Both the position numbers and the translations under genes were made by a program. Shown piece by piece: positions 21,859 through 32,329 of a DNA stretch of 64,000 nucleotides. Below the pieces are notes generated by a model, which saw only the letters and a list, made by a program, of their open reading frames with translations, made no database searches and was not told where the DNA came from. How positions within the stretch are numbered: the first letter of the stretch is position 1; each line of letters opens with the position of its first letter. This DNA is from Branchiostoma floridae (Eukaryota > Chordata > Leptocardii > Amphioxiformes > Branchiostomatidae), in contig NC_049983.1 of the NCBI RefSeq assembly GCF_000003815.2, positions 26,773,278-26,837,277 of the forward strand, read 5' to 3'.

Positions 21859-23637
21859 ATGGGTGAGAAGCTGCCAGGGATGCTGTTATCCCTTCTGATC
21901 ATCCTGAAGGTGTTTGGATCAACAGAAGCTTCCTGCAGCATTTCTGGTTTTACTGCTTACTGTAGCCGCCAGAGCCTGACCAGTGTTCCTCAGAACCTGC
22001 CGGCAGGCATCACCCGCCTTTACTTAGACTATAATCTAATCACAACATTAAGTCAGTCTGATTTCTCACAGTATGGGAGCTTGACGCATCTAGATCTAGA
22101 TAACAATCGAATTGCCACAATTCATAGCCAAGCATTCCATAATTTGTCAGATTTGATCTATTTGGATCTTTATGGGAACCACCTGCCAAACCTCAGTGCT
22201 GACATGTTCACAGGGCTGGAAAACTTGGACACCCTTAACTTATACAGTAATGAGATCAGTGATATTCAGGCTGGAACTTTCAATTCAACACCAAAACTGA
22301 CATTGTTGCACCTGTATAATAACAAGTTAACAAACATCAGATCTGACATGTTCACAGGGCTGGGAAACTTGGAAACTCTTAGGCTGGACAAGAATGAGAT
22401 CAGTGATATTCAGGCTGGAACTTTCAGTTCAACACCACAACTGAGAGCCTTGTTCCTGGGTTATAACAAGTTAGCAAACCTCAGATCTGACATGTTCACA
22501 GGGCTGGGAAACTTGGAAACCCTTTACTTATACAGTAATGAGATCAGTGATATTCAGGCTGGACCTTTTAGTTCAACACCACAACTGACCACCTTGTGGC
22601 TGAATAATAACAAGTTAACAAGCCTCAGATCTGACATGTTCACAGGGCTGAGAAACTTGGAGGAACTTAATCTAAGAATTAATGAGATCAGTGATATTCA
22701 GGTTGCAACTTTCAATTCAACACCACAACTGAGAGAGTTGTACCTGCATAATAACAAGTTAACACACCTCAGATCTGACATGTTCACAGGGCTGGAGAAC
22801 GTGCAGATTCTTTCGCTTCTCAATAATGAGATCAGTGACATTCAGACTGGAACTTTTACTCCAAAACAACTGACAGACTTGTACCTACAGAATAATAGAC
22901 TTACAGTCCTAAATGCAGAGATATTTGCTGAACTGTCATCAATACCCACTGTAGACATCACCAACAACCCCTGGCAGTGTGACTGTAGGATGCTTCCCTT
23001 CAGGCTGAAGATGAATGGGACTTATTCATTTGAAAACCAAATCACATGTGAAGGACCGAGCAACTTCGATGGGCAAAAGCTTAAAGATATCAGTCCTGAT
23101 GATCTGATGTCAGATTGTGAAGAACCAACAATACTGAGGTTTGGGAGGGTTCACAATAACACAGTAATAGAGGGGGAGACTCTCCATTTGGTCTGTGAAG
23201 CTTCAGGAATCCCCGAACCAGACATCACAGTCATTCTCCCATCTGGACTGAATACAACAGTTGGGAGGGGGACTATAGATGTGAATGGTACAGGTACCAT
23301 CACCATAGCCAATGTCACTGCAGCAGCGGATGCTGGACTGTATGTCTGCATTGCAGAAAATCCTGCTGGCTCCACATCTGTCACACTGGTTGTTAATGCC
23401 CAACTGAAGGTGACCACAACTGGTACAGTCACTACAGAGGCCATAACTGGTACAGCCACAATGGCACCAAAACAATCTCAACCTGCTCCCAGTTTCTCCC
23501 TCCCTGTTCTCATTGGCTCAGTGTGTGGTGCAGTAGCAGGTACTGTCCTCATTGTTACCATCATTTTCATGATCTGGCGCAAGAGGAAGACCCAGAGTAA
23601 CTCCCTCAGGCCCAACCCCCCCAGTTGCTTTCAGTAA
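21859..23637 (+). CDS. LRR receptor gene 1: LRR-Ig single-pass membrane protein
   Basis: Probable cell-surface recognition receptor. I chose the ATG at 21859 (A at -3, G at +4) just after a splice acceptor (…CCGTACCAG, exon from 21845); the ATG at 21814 lies upstream of that acceptor and is probably intronic. The product is 592 aa: signal peptide about 1-24; LRRNT with Cys 26 and Cys 35; about a dozen 24-residue LRRs (five NEISDIQ-type 48-residue units); LRRCT starting at NNPWQCDC; an I-set-like Ig domain about 423-513 (Cys 446 and Cys 497, with LYVC); a Thr-rich stalk; TM about 548-573; RKRK stop-transfer. It is the only copy here with an Ig domain. The frame stops early at 23637, but an adjacent frame continues the family's tail (see 23591-24007). 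Ligand unknown. Confidence 0.9.
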   Translation: MGEKLPGMLLSLLIILKVFGSTEASCSISGFTAYCSRQSLTSVPQNLPAGITRLYLDYNLITTLSQSDFSQYGSLTHLDLDNNRIATIHSQAFHNLSDLIYLDLYGNHLPNLSADMFTGLENLDTLNLYSNEISDIQAGTFNSTPKLTLLHLYNNKLTNIRSDMFTGLGNLETLRLDKNEISDIQAGTFSSTPQLRALFLGYNKLANLRSDMFTGLGNLETLYLYSNEISDIQAGPFSSTPQLTTLWLNNNKLTSLRSDMFTGLRNLEELNLRINEISDIQVATFNSTPQLRELYLHNNKLTHLRSDMFTGLENVQILSLLNNEISDIQTGTFTPKQLTDLYLQNNRLTVLNAEIFAELSSIPTVDITNNPWQCDCRMLPFRLKMNGTYSFENQITCEGPSNFDGQKLKDISPDDLMSDCEEPTILRFGRVHNNTVIEGETLHLVCEASGIPEPDITVILPSGLNTTVGRGTIDVNGTGTITIANVTAAADAGLYVCIAENPAGSTSVTLVVNAQLKVTTTGTVTTEAITGTATMAPKQSQPAPSFSLPVLIGSVCGAVAGTVLIVTIIFMIWRKRKTQSNSLRPNPPSCFQ

Positions 23638-24007
23638 CGCCTCAGCAAGTGTCACAATCGTTGGGCATGATCAGACAGGGCAGGGTGGGGCCCAGGTCAC
23701 AAGTGAATCCCTGAATGCCAGAAACCCAGAACACAGCGCAGGGCATCCTGACTCCCAAATTCTTCAGTACGAAGATGTTTTACTGCCAACAAGGGACACA
23801 GGGCCTAGCAGTTCTGGTCTGAGGCAGCAACCAGCCCTTGGACCCAGCCAACAACTTGCTGAACACATGTACATGTCCATCGGACCCAGCCAACAACCAA
23901 CTGAGTACCACTATTATCAGTCCCTGGTACCCAACAGAAACAGAGTTCCCAGTGACGAGCTCCCCCCACTTCCCCCTTCCCAAAATCACACCAACAGGTG
24001 CCCCTGA
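23591..24007 (+). CDS. Gene 1 cytoplasmic tail in the +1 frame, with tyrosine signalling motifs
   Basis: Relative to genes 3 and 4 there is one net extra base at about 23594-23601. In the shifted frame the sequence continues the family tail (PVAFSNASASVTIVGHDQT) and stays open for about 128 codons to TGA at 24005. It encodes LQYEDV (fits the ITIM pattern L-x-Y-x-x-V), then YMSI and YQSL separated by 11 residues (fits YxxI/L-x(6-12)-YxxI/L, an ITAM-like pair), then proline-rich ELPPLPPS. A long open frame with such motifs suggests that the true protein includes it and that the break is an allele, assembly error or recent mutation. AATAAA follows at 24040. Confidence 0.6.
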   Translation, partial: PRVTPSGPTPPVAFSNASASVTIVGHDQTGQGGAQVTSESLNARNPEHSAGHPDSQILQYEDVLLPTRDTGPSSSGLRQQPALGPSQQLAEHMYMSIGPSQQPTEYHYYQSLVPNRNRVPSDELPPLPPSQNHTNRCP

Positions 24008-24039
24008 CAACCAACACTACTACTTATCCCTGAAGGAAA

Positions 24040-24045
24040 AATAAA
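24040..24045 (+). terminator. Candidate poly(A) signal, gene 1
   Basis: AATAAA 33 bp after the stop codon of the long tail frame, which fits that frame being the real 3' end of the coding region. Confidence 0.5.
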
Positions 24046-26050
24046 CGGCTGCCATTCAAAAGACCAAAAGTTTGTTTAAGTCCTTCTCAGCGTGTATTTT
24101 AAGGGATGGTGACCATTTCTCCAGCCCTCAGATCACTACCACAGGAGGATAGTCCACTGGTACCACTGTGTGTTTAACTCAGAGTCACATACTTTTCTCT
24201 GGTAGCAAAGCAGAGAAAGCATTTTTTAAGTCTTTGGTATGACCCAGCCAGGGTTTGAAACCCATAACTGCTCAAATTTAATTTTTAGTTTAATTTTTAA
24301 TTTAACACTCTAGGCCATTGCCTACCTAGTTCCTTTACTTCAGGTTGTTGGGGGAACAAGATAGCTATGAAGACAAAAATGTCTCTGTGCTTGTGTCTCT
24401 AAGGACAATGATCGTAATTCGGTTAAGTCCTCAAAAGACTAAATTTAGTTATCCTTAAGTTGAAGGAGGATTCCTCAAGACTAAACATTGACAGTAATGA
24501 TAGAAGAGAAATTTACATAGCACATTTCTTATTATTAAAAACTAATTATGAAGTTTAACTTAACATGTTCTACTCAAGAAGGTTTGTCTTTAGGCTTAAT
24601 CTTGTTGCTTCATTTGAAGTAAACGATAAACATTTTAGTTAACTATGTGTATTCCATGAGAAGCGTAAAATTTATATATTTGTTGAAACCCAATATCAGC
24701 CAAGCTGCCTGGGTTTGCCATACATTGTATACTGCACTGTTTGCAATCTGAATACATTTAATTAAAAAGTAATGTACATAAAACATGATATAGAAATTGG
24801 TTGGTTAACTATTAACAAGTTCACTGATTACCAGATTTATCTGGGACTAAGTGGGTATCGATTGTTTGTTTTGTTGTTTATTTTTATTTACCCAGGAGTA
24901 CATGTACATGCCATGTTGGATACTACCCTCGCGAAGCTCAGTCATACAGTTGATGCATACAGGAACACTTTTCCAATGTGATTCCCATGCATGGCTGAGG
25001 GAAACAGAAGGGAAAGCCAATGGAATCATAGCTAATTTCCGTGATAATTGATTTTTCACCCTTAATCAGCTGCAGAGACTGTAAGGATAAGAGCCTGTTG
25101 ACCATCAGCTTTGCCCATCTCTCCTCCTAGGGTGATTGATTACCAAGAATCACAAGAGGCACACATAAGATTCACTGTCTCTAATTGGCGAAAAGGAAAG
25201 TTGTCCGTTGTATGTCCTCTTAAACAAACATTAGAAGCTCTCTGACTGGGTAAAAAAGGCAAGATACACACAGGAAATAGCTCTCTTTTTGCCTGGTGTG
25301 TTTCTCCTGCATTTCTCCTGTGCTTCATCTGTATGACTGAGCTTTGGAAGGGTACCACTAAGAACTAACAAATAGACTGTCACAGTTACATGCTAACTTT
25401 ATATTCACTGCTAGCAAATTTAGGCCACAAAACTATCAAGGACCGACACCAACTAGGTATTTCTAAAATCTTTCCTTTGATACAGTGGACTTTTGTATAT
25501 TATTCCTTGCATATAATTATACACATCTCAAAGCATAGTTGTGAAGGACAATTTTTGGCAGTCTGTGAATGTACATTAAATTTTGTATGCTGGTTGGAAG
25601 AAACACTTAAATGGAGATATGCCCTGGTTAATTTTGCTTGTCATAATATGAATGCTCATTCTGTTTAATGGTTTTATTGTTGACACCAGTGTCACTGTTT
25701 ATTGTTTATTAAATAACTAATTTAAAATAAAAGCCTTGTTTTTTTTGGTGATACCATGTTTCATTGCTTCAAGTCTTCAATTCTATGGTCTCCAAATCTG
25801 AAATGAAAATATGGCATCTTGCTTTTCCACCTAGTTTCTTTCTGCCCGCACGCATCAAATTTTGAGTCTGCAGAGGATGTCATCAATAAAATTAACTTTC
25901 TGTGGCCTTATGGGACAACCAGTCAGTTTACTGAGTGAGCTTTCTTCATAGCTATTATCAGTTTAGCCCCACCTGATTGTACGAGGTTTTTCCTCATTAT
26001 CTAATATTGTTTAATTAGTAGAAATGTAAGATATATTCTGTATTTATTCT
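24046..26050. other. Intergenic region between gene 1 and gene 2 promoters
   Basis: AT-rich, no gene recognised. About 24230-24345 read on the minus strand has tRNA-like boxes ('TGGCCTAGAGTG', 'GGTTTCAAACCC'), a likely degenerate SINE. ORFs elsewhere are short and featureless. Confidence 0.4.
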
Positions 26051-26640
26051 CTTCTTGCTTGTTGTAGTTTATAGTTGACCATACAAAAGTTTTGTCGTGT
26101 CAATAAAGCTTGCAGCTATTGACTCAACTGTCAACATTAGTGTGACCTTCGGCTCTTTCGCTCATGTCAACAAAGAGGTCAAGGTATGCCCCTCGTGTCT
26201 ATGCAAATTCCGTTCAAACCAACAGCGCCGTAACGATAAGAGATGGAGAGATTGTCCAGCCAGGTACAAGCCTCACAGGTGCATTTTCCTTGACTGATTG
26301 ACAGTCTTACAACTAGGTGCGCACTTCTAAATAAAGGCCATTTCAACCTGAAGAATCGACTGAGTCCTGTCACATTTATTCAAGACATTGTCTCTGGGTA
26401 AGTCTTCATTTTTTTCTTAATATGTTAAGGACTCTTCTGCTTGTCAGGAAAGCTTTTCATAGAAAACAATTTGTGGAATTTGAGATTTTAACACAACACA
26501 TTGTATTTCTGTGAAAGTTTGTGGCATTTCTGCCATAAATTAGCACATTTCAATGACCGCCTTGTTAGCTAAGATGTATTTCACCAATTTTACATTCTGA
26601 TGACTAAAACTATTCAGGGAAAACAACAAAATGTAGCCAG
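26050..26640 (+). promoter_or_regulatory. Extra promoter / first-exon module upstream of gene 2
   Basis: Closest to the gene 1 module: 'GTCAAGGTATG', 'CTATGCAAAT' octamer (about 26200-26207), 'GTGCGCACTTCTAAATAAAGG', donor TCTCTGG|GTAAGT (exon end 26397), then 'TGTATTTCTGTGAAAGTTTG' and 'TTTCACCAATTTTACATTC'. No coding exon lies between it and the next module, so it is either an alternative promoter of gene 2 or the remains of a lost gene. Confidence 0.5.
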
Positions 26641-27019
26641 ATGTTTAGTAGGCAGATGAATAGACAAACAGTAACCATGCTAGGCAGCTGTAAGTGGATA
26701 AGACTGGTGAGTCATATTGTTATATTAGACAGGGAAGAAATGAAGATATGTCTCATACGATTCTTGGGGTGCAATCTAGATTAAGTCAAACCTGCAATAA
26801 GTTTCTTTTGATATATAACACATTAAAATTGATGCAGAAACAATGGAAATATGATCAGCCAAAGTTGATATTCCAAACTTTTTGTGCCAAGTTTAGTTAC
26901 CTGATGAACTCATACTGCAGAAATAGGTACCGGGTACAAAGGCGGTGCATACCTAAAGCTAAAGCAGTTCTATCAATTTGTATGGAAGCCAAGTTCGTAA
27001 CATTTGGGAGGCCAAAGTC

Positions 27020-27600
27020 AAATGATCCTAGGCAGCATTTTTGAAGGCACATAACACAGGAATAAACAACTGCTGGTCACTGAGACTGTTACAACTGATA
27101 GAATATACCACAGAGAATAGTCAGTAAAAATTTCAAACTCACACAATGTCAGGAAGTTGCATTTTATTGGCTTTGGAAGTTGGGAAAAAATGTTTTGGTT
27201 TGATGTGTTGACCTGGACCTGTGCCAGCTCAGGCTGTACCAACTCTCCCAGGGTATGGGAACAGAGGGTTTAAGGTCATAGGTCAAGGTCGGCTTCCTCA
27301 CGGATGTGCAAAGGGTTCCAAACCAACTACGCAGCCAAGTACTGTACAGTTGCAGATCTGTTTGCCCCACCCCACAGGTTTTAGGGTGTTTTATACTAAG
27401 CCTTGACTTCCGACCAGGTGGGCACTTTCAACATTTCTTCAGGACTCTGTCTCTGGGTGGTAAGTCTTCTGTTACAGGACTCTTATGCTTGTAAAGTAAG
27501 CTTTAATATCATTCAAATGTGGAATTTGGTATTGTTACAGTACACAGTGTATTTCTGTGCATTTCTGCCAACAAAGTGACAACTTGTTAGCTAAGAGTGT
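27020..27600 (+). promoter_or_regulatory. Promoter / first-exon module of gene 2
   Basis: Near-identical to the module of gene 4 (39180-39850), sharing 'CCTGTGCCAGCTCAGGCTG' and 'GGGTATGGGAACAGAGGG'. The donor is …CTCTGGGTG|GTAAGT with the exon ending near 27459. Confidence 0.55.
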
Positions 27601-27710
27601 ACTTGACCAATATTACATTCAGTCTGATGGCTGAATATATTTAACGTTAGGAAATTACAAATACCATTCCAAGGGCTCTGAAGAGTCTAACTAAAGATTA
27701 AGCCTTACAG

Positions 27711-27764
27711 AAATTCTTGCAAATGCATGTGATGACACTGGACAATGCAGGTTATCATTTGAGG
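27711..27764 (+). other. Predicted second noncoding exon, gene 2
   Basis: Bounded by CCTTACAG and G|GTAAGTG, and contains 'GTGATGACACTGGACAATGC'. Equivalent exons are conserved before genes 3-6. It would splice to the coding exon at 28251. Confidence 0.5.
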
Positions 27765-28265
27765 GTAAGTGACTGTATCATAGTGTATGACTTGAAATTC
27801 TAACTCTTGAGATAATGACACATTTTGTTTCCTCGCCTTTTTTCCATATATTTACGGGGAAATATAACCGTGTTACCACACTTATATGTGGTTGGTTGGC
27901 ATGTGGGCTGTACCACTGCAGCAGCTCAAGGGGTGGACCTTTGTTTCCAGTTTATAACTTCATAAAAATCATGACTAAGGAAACTATTAGAAAGTGCAAA
28001 TTAGAATGATTCTTGTATAATTAATCTCGTCATGATCAACTTCCCATTTGGCAAAAAATATTGTCATGCAGTCAGTGGGAATTTGTGTCTAAAAAGAAGA
28101 CATATGTCATAAACTTCTAGTATACATATTAAATGTATTATGTCATGACTGTATTGTAATGGTTTATACCCTAATTATCATGGTGGATATTTTCTGTCTA
28201 AAAAATATTGACTTAATGCTATATGTTTATAATCCTTCTTCCTGTACCAGGGCACAGAGACCATC

Positions 28266-29831
28266 ATGGGTGAGAAGCTGCCAGCAATGCTGTTATCCCT
28301 TCTGATCATCCTGAAGGTGTTTGGATCAACAGAAGCTTCCTGCAGCATACATGGTTCTTTCGCTGGCTGCAGCAACCAGAACCTCACCAGTGTTCCTCAG
28401 GACCTGCCAGCAGGCATCACTATAATTCACTTGGAGAACAACCTAATCACAACATTAAGTCATTCTGATTTCTCTCAGTATGGCAGCTTGACACATTTAC
28501 ATCTAGGCAACAATCATATTGCCACAGTCAATGGCCATCCATTCTATAACTTATATAACTATAATAATCAATCACATTTGATTGATTTGTGGCTTTCTTC
28601 TAACCGCCTGTCAAACCTCGGTGCTGACATGTTCACATGGCTGACAAACTTGGAGGTCCTTTACTTGGACCATAATGAGATCAGTGATATTCAGGCTGGA
28701 ACTTTCAATTCAACACCAAAACTGGGACATTTGCAACTAGAACTGAATGAGTTAACACATCTCAGATCTGACATGTTCACAGGGCTGGGGAACTTGAACA
28801 AGCTTCGCCTGGTCAACAATGAGATCAGTGATATTCAGGCTGGAACTTTCAAATCAATGCCAGGACTGACAGACTTGCGCCTGAGTTATAACAAGTTAAC
28901 CACCCTCAGATCTGACATGTTCATAGGGCTAGGAAACTTGGAGGCCCTTTGGCTTGCCAATAATGACATCAGTGATATTCAGGCTGGAACTTTCAGTTCA
29001 ACACCACAACTGAAAATGTTGTACCTGCCAAATAACAAGTTAACAAACCTCAGATCTGAAATGTTTACAGGGCTGGGAATCTTGGAGGACCTTTACTTAA
29101 ACAATAATGAGATCAGTGATATTCAGGCTGGAACTTTCAATTCAACACCAAAACTGGGACATTTGCAGCTAGAAATGAATGAGTTAACACATCTCAGATC
29201 TGACATGTTCACAGGGCTGGGGAACTTGTACAGGCTTCGCCTGGACAACAATGAGATCAGTGATATTCAGGCTGGAACTTTCAAATCAATGCCAGGACTG
29301 ACAGACTTGCCCCTGAGTTATAACAAGTTAACAAGCCTCAGATCTGACATGTTTACAGGGCTGGGGAAGGTGTCCCTTGACTTACAGAATAATGAGATCA
29401 GTGATATTCAGGCTGGAACTTTCAGTTCAACACCACAACTGAAAATGTTGTTCCTGCGGAATAACAAGTTAACAAGCCTTAGATCGGACATGTTCACAGG
29501 GCTGGGAATCTTGCAGACCCTTTGGCTGAACAATAATGAGATCAGTGACATTCAGGCTGGAACTTTCAATTCAATGCCACAACTTGTAGACTTGTACCTA
29601 CAGAACAACAGACTTACAGTCCTAAATGCAGAGATGTTTGCAGAACTGTCAGCAATCAGTGTAAACATTGTCAACAGCCCAGAACCTTTTTTTGTCGAAG
29701 GTATTAACATCAACAACAACCCCTGGCAGTGTGACTGTAGGATGCTTCTCTTCAGGCATAAGATGACTGGGTCTCATCCATTTGAAACCAAATCATATGT
29801 GAAGGGCCAATCCATTTCTCATATGGGGTAA
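28266..29831 (+). CDS. LRR receptor gene 2 (long type), frame broken in the LRRCT
   Basis: The coding exon begins after acceptor CTGTACCAG at 28250. Signal peptide 1-24, LRRNT (Cys 26, Cys 35), then about 17 LRRs including seven 48-residue NEISDIQ units. Ectodomain almost identical to genes 3 and 5. Near 29784-29788 there is one A fewer than in genes 3 and 5 (GAAACC against GAAAACC), so the frame leaves the LRRCT after about residue 506 and stops at residue 521. As it stands the product would be secreted, with half an LRRCT and no membrane anchor. The rest of the gene stays open in the next frame. It may be a pseudogene, a sequence error or a soluble form. Confidence 0.85.
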   Translation: MGEKLPAMLLSLLIILKVFGSTEASCSIHGSFAGCSNQNLTSVPQDLPAGITIIHLENNLITTLSHSDFSQYGSLTHLHLGNNHIATVNGHPFYNLYNYNNQSHLIDLWLSSNRLSNLGADMFTWLTNLEVLYLDHNEISDIQAGTFNSTPKLGHLQLELNELTHLRSDMFTGLGNLNKLRLVNNEISDIQAGTFKSMPGLTDLRLSYNKLTTLRSDMFIGLGNLEALWLANNDISDIQAGTFSSTPQLKMLYLPNNKLTNLRSEMFTGLGILEDLYLNNNEISDIQAGTFNSTPKLGHLQLEMNELTHLRSDMFTGLGNLYRLRLDNNEISDIQAGTFKSMPGLTDLPLSYNKLTSLRSDMFTGLGKVSLDLQNNEISDIQAGTFSSTPQLKMLFLRNNKLTSLRSDMFTGLGILQTLWLNNNEISDIQAGTFNSMPQLVDLYLQNNRLTVLNAEMFAELSAISVNIVNSPEPFFVEGININNNPWQCDCRMLLFRHKMTGSHPFETKSYVKGQSISHMG

Positions 29832-30157
29832 GGCTCAAAGATATCAGTCCTGAAGATCTGGTCTGTGAAGAGCCAGTAGCGGGCATAACTGGTAGAGTGG
29901 CACCAAACCAACCTCAACCTGCTCCCAGTTTCTCCCTCCCTGTTCTCATTGGCTCAGTGTGTGGTGCAGTAGCAGGTACTGTCCTCATTGTTACCATCAT
30001 TCTCACAATCTGGTGCAAGAGGATGACCCGCCAGAACCCTCCCTCAGGCCCAAACAATCCAGTTGCTTTCAGTAATGCCTTAGAAAGTGTCACCAACAGT
30101 GGTCACGATCAGACAGGGCAGGGCGGGGCCGAGACCACAGGACTGGTGAATCCTTGA
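29786..30157 (+). pseudogene. Out-of-frame 3' part of gene 2 (LRRCT end, TM, tail)
   Basis: In the frame one base removed from the upstream ORF, it encodes the missing LRRCT cysteines, the TM segment (LPVLIGSVCGAVAG…) and the tail ending TTGLVNP. It has no stop until TGA at 30155-30157, and its conservation with gene 5 suggests the break is recent. Confidence 0.75.
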
Positions 30158-32329
30158 ATGACAGAAACTCAGAACACAGCCCAGGGCATCCTGCCTCTCG
30201 GGGTCTTGGGTAAAATTTCACTATCTACAAGCAAGACAGGGCCTAGCAGTGCATTTTCTTAACTTGTCAATTTTGTACTGAATTATGTCATGATTCAAAG
30301 TATAATTTCCATATCTAAACAATTATTATGTTATTATTTGTTACCATTTATACTATCATTATTTTCTCATCTATTAATATGTTGTTATTATTTGTTATCA
30401 TTTACTATCATATTATTCTCTGACCTATTACTATATTTTGTTTGCTTGAACTTTGAACCCTTATATATTGTTATTATCTGTAACAGTATAATTTCTGATT
30501 TGTTAAACTTATAATCATTATAACTGCAGTGTTATATAATTGTTACTTAACTTTGACTGTGGGAGAACTAGAACTTCTCCCCCCTCCCCCAGCACTTGTT
30601 CTTCAGATTCTTTTTGCACTATGTTTTGTTTGTTATTTGGCTTTAAGATGAGTGAAGTAATAAATATGAAACGTGAAACTGTGTGTACCAAGGTACGTGT
30701 GTGGGCCTCCCATTCAAGTGTTACCTCCCAGGTAATCAAACCAGTGCAGGTTTCCAGCTACCGCATTTCAGCATAAGGGGGCATCATGCTATTTATGAGC
30801 ACCGCTTTAACTTGAGGTGCTACATGTAATTTTGAGGGTTGTACTGTTTCCCTAACTGCATGAAACTTTATTATTTTAAATTTATGTCAATTTTCATACA
30901 GCATTCAGCAGCTGGACTGCCGATGGTAGACAGAACGCTGTCAGAGTTAGCAGCTGAGCATAGGTCAATTACAATGTAGTTCCCTGCCGTATCTGTTACT
31001 TACAGTGACTCGGTATTACATCTCGATTTTACATGAATTTCAGATTCTGATCAGAAGCATTTTCATCAAAGTCGTCAAAGAGTCTCAGAGTTCTTGTAGG
31101 TTAGAAGTTCTGGAATTTAGATCACCTAGAAGTATAATGCATCCACCGCTATTGACTTTGGCTACATGTGTAGGTCAGCATTTAAATCTCAAATAATGTA
31201 TTCTTCTTGGCAGCAAATATTGGAGAGTTTTCAAGCGGCAGATATAAGCTAGCCTGTGTTTACACAATCTCTCGTTACATGGCTGGGGTTAATGACCCCC
31301 TCCCCGAGAGCTTGTGGAATAATATACTCTAAGCCGCGCGGACCATTCCAATTCCTGGAGTCACCAAAAGGAAGCCAGTATAGCAATTACTATCATATGT
31401 AACCGCCCAGCCCTAAAGTGGTTCCCGCCGCAGCAACTGTAGGGCCGGTCGCTAGGGGCACGATTTTAGTCAGGCTAGATATAAGCAACCTTTAGTAATC
31501 ACATCCCTAGCAAAACATAGCAATACAATTTCTGTCTAATTTACACCAAATGATATCTGATATCCGGGTGGTCCGGGAGTTTGACATAGACTTTCTGATA
31601 CTTATGACCCCCTCCTGCAAAAGTGGTGTGTTCCTGACGTCACTGCTGGAGATAGAAGGGTCATTCATTCTGTGAACAAGGTCGACGAAGTTTGACCGAC
31701 AATTTAGAGGAGTAAGTCCCCATATTGTTTAATCCAGTGTTGGACGTAAAGTGTTAGCATTTTTCTATAATGATATCTGAATTGTTGCTTCGAAGTCTCT
31801 TGATTCCTATCGCAAGATTTTGTCTGAACAGGTCCTGGAGCTCAATGCTGTCTGAGTTCCTTCGCTTCCTAAGATCGCTTCCTAAGTTTTTGATCACTTC
31901 AAAAATAGTCGTAACCATCTAGATGGAAATTATCGTCAGGTTTTAACCACGCTTCTTGAATACAGATTACATCATACTTATACAAATACTATCTAAAAAA
32001 AATCTACTTCTACACAATTTTTACTAAAGTTGTGCTGAATATTCCAAGTTATGCGTAAGGCCACATCAGGCGCTATAAAGAAAGGGAAAAAGGTAAAACA
32101 AAAAGCAAAAATGTAAACAGCGATTACAAATTTCTATCACATATACGGTTTTTGGCATAAAGTTTACATATTGATGAGTACATTAAGTGGATACGGACCA
32201 GTAAATATCGAATATGTCTATATTGTAGTTATTGTTTGGAATAATCTATAGGTAAGGGGCCTACTAGAAGGTAGTATTATAATAGAAAACTTCACTAAGT
32301 CTTTCCTTTTGGCAAGTGCTGGTACACAT

